From: Ligula intestinalis
Taxonomy: Eukaryota > Platyhelminthes > Cestoda > Diphyllobothriidea > Diphyllobothriidae
Direction: 5' to 3'
DNA: 64,000 nucleotides
NCBI GenBank assembly: GCA_036362985.1
Contig: JAYGXS010000007.1
Location: 5,294,014-5,358,013, forward strand
Shown: positions 48,401 through 55,219 of the stretch, piece after piece
Position numbering within the stretch: the first letter of the stretch is position 1
Layout: every line of letters begins with the position of its first letter
The notes under the pieces: model-generated
The model's input: the letters and a program-made list of their open reading frames with translations, nothing else
What the model was told of the DNA's origin: nothing
Databases searched by the model: none
Translations under genes and position numbers: made by a program

Positions 48401-50002
48401 TCCTACGCGTAGAAGATGATGGTGAGTATGTCATTATTGGAACTTGAAAACTATGCATATATATGTATATGTATATGTATATGTATATATATAAGGATAT
48501 AAGGATGCAAACCACCCGAGTAACGCGACATGCCTGTCCTTTTGATGCTCAAGTGTAGTCGTATAGTGTTAAGTAATGCAGGTCTTCATAGACAAAGAAG
48601 ACCAGAATGGCTTATAAACCGGGCTCGGATGCTTTGTCGTGTTCAGCAAAAGGCAAAGAAGAAGAAGTGAAGGTGGGGCCCTGGGTAGAATAAAGTGTGT
48701 AATGACATTTCGGAACACTCGTTGTTGCCATAATTAGATCAGTATGACAACTGTTCGTGCTGGATATCGAGACGAATTAGAAAGGTAGGGCACCTCATTT
48801 AATTTTCACCAGTTTGTAAGACTTTACTGGGGTTTCCTATCAGTATCTGGAAGCATGGATAAGACATTCGTCTCTATTGCCTTTATTTTTGTCTGCGAAA
48901 TAATTTTGGATAAATTTATCAGCTCGTTGATGAACGTTCACCGACCGCTAACGGAACTCAGTTGACCCGCATTGGCTTGGGCCTCATTTATCGGGCCTTG
49001 ACAGCAGCCACACAGTGTTTAGTAGCCTAGGCAGGTAATATTGCCGGAAAAGACAGCCGGGAGACTGGAATGGCCATTTCTGGCTTATTAGCCGTCGTTA
49101 CCCAGTCAGACCCAATCCCCATTGGTGCACTCCCCCCCCCCCCCGAGACTCGAACCCGCGAACTCTTCGGTCAGAGTCTAAAGCTCTAATCATTGAGTCA
49201 CAATCTCGCTGTCTTGCCGGTTTAAGTCGAAAGATATTGACATTTGTTGATGAATGTTCAAAGACCGTTGACGAAACCCACTTGTTCCATTCTGCCTTGG
49301 ACCGCGGTTCTTATGCCCTGACAGCAGGCATAGAGGCTAGTAGTCTACGCAGATAGCATTGCCTATAGACTATGGCATATACTTTAAGTAGGCAGATTTG
49401 TTTTAGGACAGACTGATGTGTTTTGCCCACCTTCGAGGTCGCAACCCATGCGTTGGCATGATAGAATGAGTACGAACACAGTCTAGATCTGACAGAGTTA
49501 AGGCTGCCTCTTGCCGGACAATTTCTCCGCCAAAGACATTCGAACCTCGTTCTTTGTCATTTTTGCTTCAGACATCCTGTTGGAGGACTCGTTACGTCTC
49601 GAGCAGGTGTTGCAACGCTACGCTGAGCGAAGAACAATCTCAAGTAGTCTGGACAATTTGTCGGGCATGACTCATCCAGTCGGCTGTCCAATCGCCAAAC
49701 CTTCCACAGTCTCTCACAAAACATTCAGCAGGTGCATCCCCTCACCCTCATTCCTGCGGGGTCGCAGTGATCCCGTGCCTATTTGCCCTCTGTCAGGCAG
49801 CACTGGCGGCTTACACTTCACTTTCAGAGGCTGCGACTCCACTGAGGACTTGTCCCTACCGGAGCAAAGGACTCGGAGCTCCGAACTCCAACCATCACTC
49901 CTGGTATTCATCTACCGCCGACGCCATGACCTACTGGTCTCTGCAAAAGACATAATCTCTTACTGTATCGGGGTGAGACAGGGAAGGATGAAAACTAGGT
50001 GA
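23671..50002 (+). CDS. RIN/Sprint-family Ras and Rab interactor gene, multi-exon (overall span)
   Basis: I recognise this as a RIN/Sprint protein, a family of Ras effectors that act on Rab5-type GTPases at early endosomes. The order seen is a possible SH2 C-terminus, low-complexity linkers, a RIN-homology region with NPQVTMQGVRQFMSGLINYL, a VPS9-like block with EKKINSLNKMLKIIDEF, and a Ras-association domain with RPSITVRELCNLLAQQ. Exons are 23671-24450, 32609-33134, 34254-34356, 39489-39694, 39917-39986, 40142-40206, 43678-43812, 45600-45627, 46715-47025, 47107-47326, 48347-48421 and 49572-50002. Phases agree at every junction except 40206 to 43678. The start codon and the SH2 core are not identified and may lie upstream. 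Introns are filled with PLE, SINE and MITE debris. Family assignment rests on remembered motifs, not on a search. Confidence 0.8.
24155..24210 (+). repeat. ACC microsatellite inside an exon
   Basis: (ACC)n coding a Thr run within the 23671-24450 exon; length variation here would change the protein without shifting frame. Confidence 0.8.
24540..24790 (+). mobile_element. tRNA-headed SINE
   Basis: The tRNA-like head has GTGGCCGCTTAATGGTTAAA and box-B-like AGTTCGAGCC, followed by the body ACGACTGGCTGTCATGACTG and a worn end. It lies just after the donor of the 23671 exon. Confidence 0.6.
24985..25260 (-). mobile_element. tRNA-headed SINE, reversed
   Basis: Minus orientation: GACCTTTTCGATCAGAGTTT is the head, TATTGCCAGCAAAGCCGAGG the body. 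The following part (CCGCTACGGCTGCTGTCAGG) repeats the family's end in plus orientation, so two copies are joined. Confidence 0.58.
25440..26015 (+). pseudogene. Tc1/mariner transposase remnant
   Basis: Two frames carry the C-terminal half of a Tc1-type transposase. First, VLGATSFGWFSDLQIVLHG and NTSEYYRKEILKQNL (25450-25584, ending in TGA). Then, shifted by one frame, RINFMQDGATTHTALEAQ and NSSDLNLSENLWPILGNTV (25584-25967). The second catalytic Asp (QDGA.TH) and the acidic residue of the DLN..ENLW motif are kept. The frameshift and the missing N-terminal half make it inactive. The tail ATTCGGGACACCCT (about 26000) resembles a Tc1 end. Confidence 0.75.
26375..26580 (+). repeat. Dispersed repeat, copy 2 (copy 1 at 22225-22440)
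   Basis: Same blocks as copy 1; similarity fades after TCGATCGATAGTG. Confidence 0.6.
26590..27820. other. No gene seen
   Basis: Intronic spacer of the RIN-like gene, AT-rich. Confidence 0.45.
27830..28150 (-). pseudogene. Second PLE-type nuclease remnant, frameshifted
   Basis: Minus-strand fragments of a GIY-YIG-like tail family that also occurs at 36560, 39160 and 42045: a TNHQVD-like stretch, HYSKGLRQRV and TAEVVAIR in different frames. CCCGCTCCACGGGAAGATG matches the block at 38235. Confidence 0.45.
28170..28610 (-). repeat. Dispersed repeat, inverted copy of 62140-62560
   Basis: Blocks CTTTCATTGGCTAGGTCGGC, GCACGCGTGCAAGCTCCCCA and GTGCACTTCGACGCGAGCTA are the reverse complement of the 62.1-62.6 kb copy. 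A CT-rich segment and a GTAAACAATAC-type end are shared. Confidence 0.65.
28620..31460. other. No gene seen
   Basis: AT-rich intron sequence with G-rich patches at 30840-31200. Frames of about 100 codons there lack splice or homology support. Confidence 0.45.
31470..31620 (+). mobile_element. Worn SINE body
   Basis: GAAATGGCCACCCTAGTCTC and CTTTGTCGGTAATGTCCTG resemble the SINE body; the head is missing. Confidence 0.35.
31955..32400 (+). repeat. Dispersed repeat, uninterrupted copy (other copy at 55220-56480)
   Basis: GCATGTTTTCCTACGAAAAC, GGAAAAACCCGATTATCAAA and CCGCGGGAAGCAACTTCGAC are shared. This copy lacks the CR1-like insertion that splits the other. It ends about 200 bases before the RIN-like exon at 32609. 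Confidence 0.7.
32609..33134 (+). CDS. RIN-like gene exon: acidic/Gln-rich linker
   Basis: The acceptor follows a clear pyrimidine tract ending CCCGCCCAG, and the donor is ATATGC|GTGAGT. The exon takes two bases of a split codon and leaves two, matching both neighbours. It encodes about 175 residues with no domain I recognise. It has an acidic start (AVVETPQTEGP), the basic patch GKMKLWKSNRGN, a Gln5 run followed by EDED, and a proline stretch SFPLPPTPEEPE that could bind an SH3 domain. In RIN proteins such a linker joins the SH2 domain to the RIN-homology region. Upstream sequence in the same frame is open to 32410 but contains the acceptor tract, so it is probably intron. Confidence 0.7.
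33140..34250. other. Intron, nothing recognised
   Basis: Contains a short CA repeat (about 33680). No exon-like segment. Confidence 0.5.
34254..34356 (+). CDS. RIN-like gene exon: start of RIN-homology region
   Basis: The exon is 103 bp between TTTTCAG and GGT|GTAAGT. One base completes the previous codon and the exon ends in phase 0. It reads LANDGECAFSKQVLTFID, then CIKQRGYCNPQVTMQG. In RIN proteins this stretch leads directly into the (V/I)RQFM.G motif, which is what the next exon supplies. Both splice sites and both phases fit. Confidence 0.85.
34360..35495. other. Intron, nothing recognised
   Basis: AT-rich spacer before the 35.5 kb PLE composite. Confidence 0.5.
35530..35578 (-). ncRNA. 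Hammerhead-like motif, fourth lineage
   Basis: Minus strand: stem GGACAGC/GCTATCC (one mismatch) then GAAACGTC (35543-35536). The box before the stem reads TTGACAA, so the 5' core is damaged. Confidence 0.45.
35610..35990 (-). pseudogene. Penelope-like element tail
   Basis: Minus strand: TTIVGRGASKAERLMLGAWY, SDANSFNKHLDLPAAFKVLR and a Lys-rich end. It is close to the copy at 13622-13990. Upstream LNPNSQLA continues the nuclease end, with a stop in between. Confidence 0.68.
36086..36321 (+). mobile_element. 236-bp ribozyme-bearing unit with 16-bp target-site duplication
   Basis: ATTGATACAAGTCAGT occurs at 36070-36085 and again at 36322-36337. Removing the unit and one copy restores the arm sequence seen reversed at 35570-35605, so an empty site exists in the same locus. 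The unit starts GGTGGCTACAGGAACGGAC, has a TATAAATACC box near 36141 and the hammerhead-like hairpin at 36219-36244, and ends after a CTTCTTCTTC tract with ATTCTCCTCT. It has no coding frame, so it is non-autonomous, presumably moved by PLE enzymes (inference). Confidence 0.75.
36205..36250 (+). ncRNA. Hammerhead-like motif with a perfect 7-bp stem II
   Basis: GGATTCC (36219-36225) pairs fully with GGAATCC (36230-36236) over a CGAC loop, then GAAACGTC (36237-36244). The box before is TGACTAA, against CTGANGA: G8 is lost, so cleavage is doubtful although the fold is preserved. Confidence 0.52.
36342..36388 (+). ncRNA. Hammerhead-like motif, fourth lineage, right arm
   Basis: GGACAGC (36353-36359) pairs with GCTGTCT (36367-36373, last pair G-T), then GAAATGTC (36374-36381). 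It is the mirror of 35530-35578. Confidence 0.45.
36560..37320 (-). pseudogene. Second PLE-type family, nuclease start and tail
   Basis: The minus strand has LEKRVREHIPAWL (about 37290-37250), like the R...R..EH.P.W part of GIY-YIG nucleases. Further on, after an inserted stretch, it has a SP-KGL..R-like segment and WLANPELCCQKTLEQTQLLS (about 36720-36660). Frames are broken. Confidence 0.48.
37565..38028 (+). repeat. 464-bp repeat nearly identical to 57661-58125
   Basis: Only a handful of differences separate the two copies by eye. Both hold the same 99-codon open frame starting MSGATTTRPQDTIVKASVQG. Similarity stops sharply at GTATCCCA on the right and GTAGC on the left. This is a recently moved element or duplication; the frame is not recognised. 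Confidence 0.8.
38023..38079 (+). repeat. Tandem duplication, 32-bp period
   Basis: A 25-base motif beginning ATCCCACATTGTTGACCCCG occurs at 38023 and 38055, and a shorter ATCCCACA follows at 38092. Confidence 0.85.
38345..38755 (+). repeat. Dispersed repeat with TATA-like box, copy 2
   Basis: Counterpart of 9478-9905, with CTCGCTATTTAAGGGG and GCTCCCCATCGGCTCTCC. A TCTG microsatellite (38820-38840) follows. Confidence 0.55.
39160..39420 (-). pseudogene. Second PLE-type family tail
   Basis: The minus strand reads a WLRRGEVNTTRTINSSILAH segment, then M.D.GHQVDLKEAF and a KGL-type end with stops and shifts. It sits right before the RIN-like exon at 39489. Confidence 0.48.
39489..39694 (+). 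CDS. RIN-like gene exon: RIN-homology core (VRQFMSGLINYL)
   Basis: This is the most diagnostic exon. It opens VRQFMSGLINYLQNTPLNG and continues with LTYLNVNKELEKVIQEL and ILRPLHHHLIQEIMDFH. RIN proteins have a matching order, with a RQFM.G.KNYL motif, then FLN.DA.LE.VL and RPL..H.Y. The acceptor is TTCCAG and the donor TCAG|GTACAC, leaving two bases. This helical block packs next to the VPS9 catalytic core in the family. Confidence 0.9.
39917..39986 (+). CDS. RIN-like gene exon: helical segment
   Basis: A 70-bp exon between CATTTTAG and TGTGAC|GTAAGC. One base finishes an Arg codon shared with the previous exon. It encodes NSTVRSASQFSERVLKEYDR and then LCD, ending in phase 0. It sits where RIN proteins have the segment linking the RPL..H helix to the VPS9 core. 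Confidence 0.8.
40142..40206 (+). CDS. RIN-like gene exon, possibly alternative
   Basis: A 65-bp exon between TTTTCAG and GCAA|GTAAGT encoding EDEFVLQTLMSWPKFVLLK and VC. Both splice sites are strong. It enters in phase 0 but leaves two bases, which does not fit the next recognised exon at 43678 (phase 0). Skipping it would join 39986 to 43678 in frame. Either it is a cassette exon or a small exon with length 1 mod 3 is hidden in the following 3.5 kb. Confidence 0.6.
40210..42040. other. Intron, nothing recognised
   Basis: AT-rich. The exon needed to repair the phase between 40206 and 43678 was looked for here and not found. Confidence 0.4.
42045..42416 (-). pseudogene. Second PLE-type family tail, longest copy
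   Basis: The minus frame is open for 123 codons: LRNLLVRENWLSKGETKSTS, SSILAHLVGTNYPVETNKDF and QVVYRIPASFSKGLRQRVLE, then LCCQKTLTQAL. The SSILAHL..T pattern resembles the end of a GIY-YIG nuclease. I place it with PLEs by that pattern only; no reverse transcriptase is seen. Confidence 0.5.
42945..43456. mobile_element. MITE-like element, copy 2 of 3712-4289
   Basis: The left end CAGCAGAATTTAACGACGCC and the reversed right end with CATGCAATTTCGTC match the inverted ends of copy 1. The interior shares GTGGGTGCAT.GTG.GG, GTTACAGTGAAAGCC and GATGCTTACAGAGTTCTGG. Confidence 0.6.
43678..43812 (+). CDS. RIN-like gene exon: start of VPS9 core
   Basis: The exon is 135 bp (45 codons) between CTTTCTAG and TTT|GTGAGT, in phase 0 at both ends. 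It ends FRPEKKINSLNKMLKIIDEF, which matches the family pattern of MQ..(Y/F).P.KK...L.K..K.I at the beginning of the VPS9 domain. An in-frame TAG immediately precedes it, so the acceptor is well placed. Confidence 0.85.
43910..44735. other. Intron, nothing recognised
   Basis: Part (43925-44060) resembles 61610-61880 (a GATTAAACACCAA..TGAGG and GAGGCGTAAAATGCTGTTT block), so a repeat is present. Confidence 0.4.
44740..45010 (-). mobile_element. Second-lineage PLE/ribozyme unit, copy of 4780-5030
   Basis: GGTCCAGATATAATATCGTG, the GGAAGAGGAAGAAGAAGAG tract, the ribozyme-like core and the tail coding text (R.NSRPAEE) are shared with 4780-5030. Confidence 0.55.
44820..44862 (-). ncRNA. Hammerhead-like motif, second lineage, intact CTGATGA
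   Basis: Minus strand: CTGATGA (44858-44852), stem GAAAAC/GTTTTT around GAGCAT, then GAAAAGTC (44832-44825). Where the 5422 copy has a G-T pair this one has A-T. Confidence 0.52.
45010..46700. other. Intron with the microexon; otherwise nothing recognised
   Basis: GC-richer repeat-like text to 45240, then AT-rich sequence around the 28-nt exon. Confidence 0.4.
45600..45627 (+). CDS. RIN-like gene 28-nt microexon
   Basis: The tract CTCTTTCTCTTTAG precedes it and CGT|GTAAGT follows. The exon is only 28 nt and encodes VQQPQANVS plus one base. Entering in phase 0 from 43812 it leaves one base, and the acceptor at 46715 then supplies two (TAT, Tyr). The join reads QANVSYKQLIYAMVLAL, continuous with the VPS9 helix. 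Without the microexon the join would have to use the weaker AG at 46719. Phase and strong splice sites support it; no transcript was seen. Confidence 0.65.
46715..47025 (+). CDS. RIN-like gene exon: VPS9 core, divergent
   Basis: It runs from AACTTTTAG to TCT|GTAAGT. Residues YKQLIYAMVLALSCLL align in my judgement with the VPS9 segment DDFLPVL.YVLA, and RRYIEGLLTRQYLQTNLEA with EY..GLL..GE..YYLTS. The aspartates usually found at the start of the first segment are not visible, while a Tyr-Leu pair of the second is kept. VPS9 domains exchange nucleotide on Rab5-family GTPases; this copy may be weak or inactive. It ends with the basic FNRRRRGHS. Confidence 0.82.
47107..47326 (+). CDS. RIN-like gene exon: first half of Ras-association domain
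   Basis: The acceptor CCCTCTAG|GGA keeps phase 0. A Ser/Pro-rich lead (GHTSSPPSSSSKMTKSHTET) is followed by VSQFTLQDLPLRPSITVREL. This has the ubiquitin-fold start of Ras-association domains in RIN proteins (LLVRPYITTEDVCQI-like). The donor AATTGT|GTAAGT splits a Cys codon (T, then GT in the next exon). A second in-frame AG 14 bases into the exon could also serve as an acceptor. Confidence 0.85.
47711..47780 (+). repeat. GAA microsatellite with a 10-N assembly gap
   Basis: The tract (AAG)n is interrupted by ten N at 47724-47733. The true length is unknown. It lies in the intron before 48347. Confidence 0.95.
48347..48421 (+). CDS. RIN-like gene exon: second part of Ras-association domain
   Basis: A 75-bp exon between CAATTTTAG and GATG|GTGAGT. 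Joined to the previous exon it reads RELCNLLAQQMSIFDPKEF and CLFLRVEDD, the helix and next strand of the Ras-association fold (compare DPEEYSLFLFVD in RIN proteins). Phase is 1 at both ends, as its neighbours require. Confidence 0.86.
48452..48494 (+). repeat. TATATG/TA microsatellite
   Basis: Alternating TATATGTATATG just after the donor of the 48347 exon. Confidence 0.9.
48925..49380 (-). mobile_element. tRNA-headed SINE copies, reversed
   Basis: Minus orientation: box-B-like GGTTCGAGTC, head TAGAGCTTTAGACTCTGACC and body TAAGCCAGAAATGGCCATTC. A second partial copy flanks it. A poly-C run (about 49130-49145) is embedded. Confidence 0.6.
49572..50002 (+). CDS. RIN-like gene terminal exon: end of Ras-association domain
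   Basis: The acceptor TTGCTTCAG completes an Asp codon, and the exon then reads ILLEDSLRLEQVLQRYAERR. About 85 Ser/Pro/Arg-rich residues follow, then LQPSLLVFIYRRRHD, which resembles the last strand of RIN Ras-association domains (PHIFHFVYKR). This implies a large insert inside the domain. The stop TAG is at 50000-50002. A possible donor (GGG|GTGAGA at 49973) could instead splice to an unseen exon, but the position so close to the family's usual C-terminus favours the stop. Confidence 0.78.
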
Positions 50003-50082
50003 CCACCCAGATCGCATAGCCTCCAACACTCCTCCCTCGCCCCTCCTTTCCCATTCTGACCGAGAAAGTGCCTTCTTTTTCA

Positions 50083-50117
50083 TACCCCCCCCCCCCCCCC
50101 CCAGCCCCCCCCCCCCC
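50083..50117 (+). repeat. Poly-C tract, interrupted once
   Basis: Two C runs separated by AG, just after the terminal exon of the RIN-like gene. Confidence 0.9.
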
Positions 50118-50287
50118 TGCTGCTCTACGCAAACGCGTTCCGGCAGGCGTATAAGAGTCCAGTGTGAACAAGTGCAGATTATTTTAACGCTTTTGTGATA
50201 AAAAGCTTGCATTATTACTGCAACCTTTTGTGCCTCCATGCAATTTTTAGTTCGCGGGCAACAATTCCTTACAACTAGTACCACAGT

Positions 50288-50293
50288 AATAAA
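50288..50293 (+). promoter_or_regulatory. possible poly(A) signal of the RIN-like gene
   Basis: AATAAA about 285 bases after the stop codon, following a poly-C tract. It lies at the border of a dispersed repeat (see 50290-50470), so it may belong to that repeat instead. Confidence 0.3.
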
Positions 50294-50470
50294 AAAAGGT
50301 TAAATGGGTGGGTCAAATCAAGTGAGGGGAAAAAATATAACAAAGTTGAGCGTATAAAAGTAAAAAGTAACAGGAATCATTATTTTAGTAACCTTATGTT
50401 TGGCGCGCGATAATTAAACTTGGAGAGGCAACCAATAGGAAACATGAAGACCGCACTGTAAGCCTACACT
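50290..50470 (-). repeat. Dispersed repeat, inverted copy of 22880-23060
   Basis: CAACCAATAGGAAACATG and GGCGCGCGATAATTAAAC are the reverse of the copy near 22.9 kb. Confidence 0.5.
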
Positions 50471-50479
50471 CCTCTCAGC

Positions 50480-52680
50480 GGCGTTTAGGCCAGTAATATC
50501 GTCACCCCCTACTCGCTTCATCAACAAAAGCAGCCGAAAAAGTCAGAATCCCAGACCTATGCCCGCGTGGCTGCGATTACGAGCGTGAGAAACAAAAAAA
50601 ATCGATACGAGGACTGTCTCTTGCCCAGCCATCGGCGTTACCCCTTTGATAGCAAGCGATAACGTTTGTGTGTGAGCTATGCGCAAGCCGAATGCAGAGT
50701 GCACGCAAGTATGATAGGAAGGGGGTAGGGAAAGGAGTTAGCGCAACAGAGGTTTGTCTGTTGACAAAGCGCAGAAGTCTAACGAACTGACCTAGGGGAT
50801 TGCACTTAGTCGGTCATTTGTGTCCCGACAGTTCGACCATCGATTTCGACGATGTACACCACGAGCCTCAGAGGCTGAGGCAGCGCAAGGACTCCCGCGG
50901 GATTAGAGTGAGAGTAGACTCTCAGAGAATCCGCCCCACACTTTCACCACTCCCACACCGGACTCAGTGTCAAGACAAAAGTCAAGAAGGCCGGAGATGG
51001 AGGAGGGCACAGGCGGCTGGCGCGACCCACACTCAACAGGCGTGCCAACGGCACGCCCTGCTAGGTAGGTTCCCGTCTGGGAGCGCAATAAAGACCACAT
51101 GAAAGAGAAGCAATTGAGCCTGACTCTCAGCTCACAGTAAGCTCTTCCAAACAACAAGACACACACTGAGTCGACTGTGGTGTCCAAGTTATCCTGTCAG
51201 TTGGCAACCCTCCAAGCATTTATGTTCCAATGATTCATCGCCTGCATATCAGGCCCATTCCTGATGCCTGTACCGTCTAAAGACAGAAATTGTGTAGTTG
51301 CCGTGACTCGCATTTTTGTATCTCCTAACCAGCATGAATGTCCGTGAGAGAAAACTGAGAGAAAAGATGAGGAAGGGATCAGGACATGGGGACGAGTGAG
51401 ATGAAAGAAGCTGGTTTTCATCCCCCAGGTGACTGGTCTGAAGCACATGACACCCTTTCCTCTCCTACGACTCAAAATGTCTCCTAGTTGTCAAAATAGC
51501 ACATTGGCTAGCCAAATACGTCCACTTTGGTGTGGTTTCTGGTATTTGCGATGGTCATTGAACAGTATAGTCCGGGTATTGTTGTCTGCTAACGCCACAC
51601 ATACCCTACATTGTCTACATCATGAAACGTCAGCCGAAACTCTGAAATGTGCTCTCGTCTCGAGCATAGTTAGTATGTTTGTAATACTGATTAGCATGTG
51701 ACTTAGTCGCAATATATTTCAATCACCCCAGGGTGTGGGCTTTTGAACGAGCTTCTTTTTGACTTTTTTGAAATATATTCTGTGCAAAAAAATGCCTACG
51801 TATGTAGCATGTCCTTTTCTCGTTGGTTTTTACTGCCCTAATACAATCAAATATATTCTATTTTAAAAAATTCACAAAAACTCTCTCTTAGATTTGTTTA
51901 GTAGTACAGTACGCCCTCTTCAAAACTGTTTCTTGAAGAAATAGTATCTGGGGATTTGGTGTCCCAGATTTGGTGTCTTACCCAGAATGCGTGAAAATGC
52001 ATTTTCAGTCAATAGATGAAGATTCTAGCTGCATAAGCTGAGCGCGTTTGCATCAGACACAACCAATCCAATCTCGAGCTCCTTTCCTTTCGATTCAAGC
52101 AATCATCACGGTGACTACCAACTTGCCTTCATGACGTGTATCAAAACGACGGGTAGTCAGTCCTGATAGCTGATCACGCCGTTGTGATCTAGGCTGTCTG
52201 GCCAAATATGAGGGCGATTTTCCTACGGGCTCTGATAGACTACGCCAAAAAACAGCAAAGGGTTTGAAGTTCGATCAGTCGTCTTACTCGATGACCGTTC
52301 TCTTTTTAGCTTGAAAACAGTCAAGGGCGCTGGTAAATTACCAAGCAGGGGGTTTCAATCAGCGCATTCCATGTATCCTAAAAACGGAGCAGATAGACTG
52401 AGATGCATTTTTTTACTTATTCGCAGGTTAAACCAGTTTAATAGCATTTTCAATCCAGGTGATCAACAGCATTAAATTAAGCCTATATCATCTCAGTCTA
52501 GCGTTTGTAAAATGCCTGGCACATGGAGAAATTTAGTCCAGGAAAAAATGCAAACCACTGCGTCGCTGATGTCTCCTGCAGTCAGGCCAAACCGTTAAAA
52601 GAGACTCACACCCCCGCTGTGCATATTCTCGACTGCATTCCGCCACAATCTAAAGTCGCCTTGAAAATAAATAAACTGTA
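50480..52680. other. No gene seen downstream of the RIN-like gene
   Basis: A GC-rich part (50800-51110) contains a 100-codon frame and an AATAAA at 51089, but no recognised motif. The rest is spacer. Confidence 0.4.
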
Positions 52681-52689
52681 GAAACTAAT

Positions 52690-52860
52690 GCCGCCAAAAA
52701 CAAGGAAGATTTGAATGGCCATTTCTGTCTTATGAGCCATATTTAGCCACTCATGCCTAAACCCCCGGAGGGTGTACGGCCCGATGACCTGTGGTTAGAG
52801 CGTTAAACTCTGATTGAAAATGTTGTAGTGGTCTTTTGCAGCCACTTGGAACCCAAGACC
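52690..52860. mobile_element. SINE fragments, two orientations
   Basis: A minus-oriented body (GAATGGCCATTTCTGTCTTA) is followed by a plus-oriented head (ACCTGTGGTTAGAGCGTTAA). Confidence 0.42.
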
Positions 52861-53254
52861 AGCCACTGACGCATGACGCCGTTAGCCTGCCTGCGCGCCC
52901 ACTGCCTCCTGGGGCTAGGTGCTAACTGTCCTTGACCGACGCGCACATACGCGTCAGCGTGACCGCGCGCTTACACTAGCCGGCCATCTCAAGGTCGCAC
53001 GCCCACGCTAGTCTAGACATCAGCTCTGCCATTGGCCAATGTAACAAAGCATGAATCGACACTGCAGCGATTTCTGATGCCCACGTCACTCCGGAATTGA
53101 CGCCCTAGCAGCCGGACTGCGGTCATCCGAGAGTCAACACTCTTTCCATCTATTCTCCTATGCTTCTGCAGAATACACTATTCCTAAGAATATAGCCTTC
53201 CCAAGACTTCTCCCATCTCCTAAGGAACCGGGCCTGCAAGATCGTAGATGTTAG

Positions 53255-53470
53255 GGTTAAACCTTCGTAGCCTTAACACCTGTCGCTAAGTTCGTGAGTT
53301 CTAGCCTCAAGTGGTGCACTACCTGGAGCTGGGTATGACTGGCTGACGACGGTTTATAAACCAGAAAAGGTCATTCCAGTCTACATTGTCGTTGCCGGTA
53401 ATACTATCTGTCTAGACTACTAACTGCTGTATGGCTGCTGTCGAAGCCCGAGAAATGAGCATAAAGATCG
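53255..53470 (+). mobile_element. tRNA-headed SINE
   Basis: Worn head GTTCGTGAGTTCTAGCC, then body GGTATGACTGGCTGACGACG, CAGAAAAGGTCATTCCAGTC and end CTGCTGTCGAAGCCCGAGAA. Confidence 0.58.
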
Positions 53471-54410
53471 AAAATGCGATTATGCGTTCACGTCACTTTT
53501 GAGTCCGAGCATCACTGTCCGGTAAGGCCACACATAGTCATTCTACTATCACTGTAGTATTCGCTGTGAAATTACCCATTCGATACTCTCGTCTCGAGCC
53601 CAAAAGATTCTAAGCTTAAGGCAAAAACGCAAGTAAATTTTGACTTCTTCGTAATCATATTGTTTGACGCCTGTAAACTGCGCCCATAAATGCAAGTCGT
53701 TCGGTCCCCCGCAATCTCAATCTGTCAAAAAATACAAATGAAGAACTTGAGTCAGGCAGTTTTAATAACTTTCATGAGGTAATATCCCCAAAAGGTGCAG
53801 TGGAGTAACCCTTACTAGCTGGGAGTGTAGCCTGACCAAATGCTGGCAGAATGACAGACTCTTCTGAGGCGTCGTGCCTGCCGCCGACTTCCACAATGAT
53901 TCCCTTGTCAACATGAGGGCTGTAACAATATCTGTGTCCTTGCTCTGATCCCCTCCATGCGAGAACTTAAAAGGCTGGACCGGATGCACACGCACGCGCA
54001 TCCGCACGAATGCCCAACTGGTCGCAGTTCGTCAAGAGCCACCTAGGTTTGCCACAAAAAGCGACGCGCCCAATCAAGCCACAAGCGAACGCAATTGATA
54101 ATCACTTATAAGCCACTGTCACATCTCAGATAGTCCTGATTGCCGGGCCAGCCCCGAGCCGGAACCACAGCGCACTAGAGCTCAACCAGCGGCAACTGCC
54201 AGCCGAAAAAGCAACTCCCGGTTTTGTGCACAATAAACCCTCCTCCGGGTGGATTCCAAAGTTATGCCCTTATCATTGTATTTTTCCTCGGGGATTCTAA
54301 CGGGCGTAACTAGACGGGGACTTCATTGAAGTCACCGTTACAACCATGAGAGCATCGATCGTCAACATAGTATTCATTTGTATTTACTGTTTAGTCCCTT
54401 GAATTATAAG
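53470..54410. other. No gene seen
   Basis: A segment with ACTTAAAAGGCTGG (reversed coding nonsense) and AATAAACCCTCC near 54230 could be a worn LTR; not supported enough to call. Confidence 0.35.
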
Positions 54411-54414
54411 ACAT

Positions 54415-54790
54415 TGATCTATTCATTCCATCATCCCCGGAAGAGGAAGAAGAAGTAGAGACGATTTTTGGGACAACAGTGCATTCTGGCTGACGTTCCA
54501 AAAGCTCGCTCACTTCCATCGTCATAGCGTGGTGTCTGTATTCCTGTTGGCGTCAGATAAATATGAACGACCATTCGCCTTGCTTAATGCCCATGTGTCA
54601 ATCGATTGCACCGATCGATTTTTCGTGGCTTGCGCCCTCACGAGCGTCTTATTTAGCTGTGTCAAGTCATTTTTGTGCCTTGTGAGGTGCCAGAATACAC
54701 TTTGGTCCCAGAAATCGTCTCTACTTCTTCTTCCTCTTCCGGGAATGATGAAAGCAATATTTTATCTGGACCTCGAATATTTTCGCACAT
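54415..54790. mobile_element. Second-lineage ribozyme units, inverted pair
   Basis: A minus unit (tail at 54430, motif 54488-54528 with GGAACGTCAG and stem GGAAGTGAG..CTTTT) faces a plus unit end (CTTCCTCTTCCGGGAATGAT at 54730, then TATCTGGACCTCGAATATT). The CTATGACGA box has one change from CTGACGA. Confidence 0.42.
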
Positions 54791-55219
54791 TAACAATGGA
54801 CTATCCTGGATGGACGGCCAACAGTTTCAGTTTTTCATCTTTCCTAGTCAAAGGCCTAATAGGGCTGCCTATTAAAAGACACAATTCGAGAACTATACCT
54901 CAGTTTCAAGTAGCTGGCGATGTTTGTGCCGGTATTCTACACATTTCATTCCAATTTAATCTCCTCCAACAGACTTTGAAGACACGGAGAGAATGTTTCG
55001 TAAGTAAAAGCCACTCGAAATGCCTCGGACTGAACTGCACTAGTGGGGGGAACAATGAGTCAGCCCCCATCGATGACCTATAGACCTCGGCCTCCAGACC
55101 TCTGAAGATATCTCATTTTAGTAGTATTATCAAGTAGTTGACAAGTCATTATTGATGGACCTAAACAATCTACCCCTTCGGTTCTTCCATCTGCTAGAGA
55201 AGAAAATTAGGGCAACAGT

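Noticed and set aside
50800..51102. 100-codon GC-rich frame downstream of the RIN-like gene
   Set aside because: No recognised motif or convincing splice sites; similar GC-rich text occurs in repeats.
54529..55083. 184-codon plus-strand frame
   Set aside because: It overlaps inverted ribozyme-unit fragments and module repeats and has no splice or domain support.
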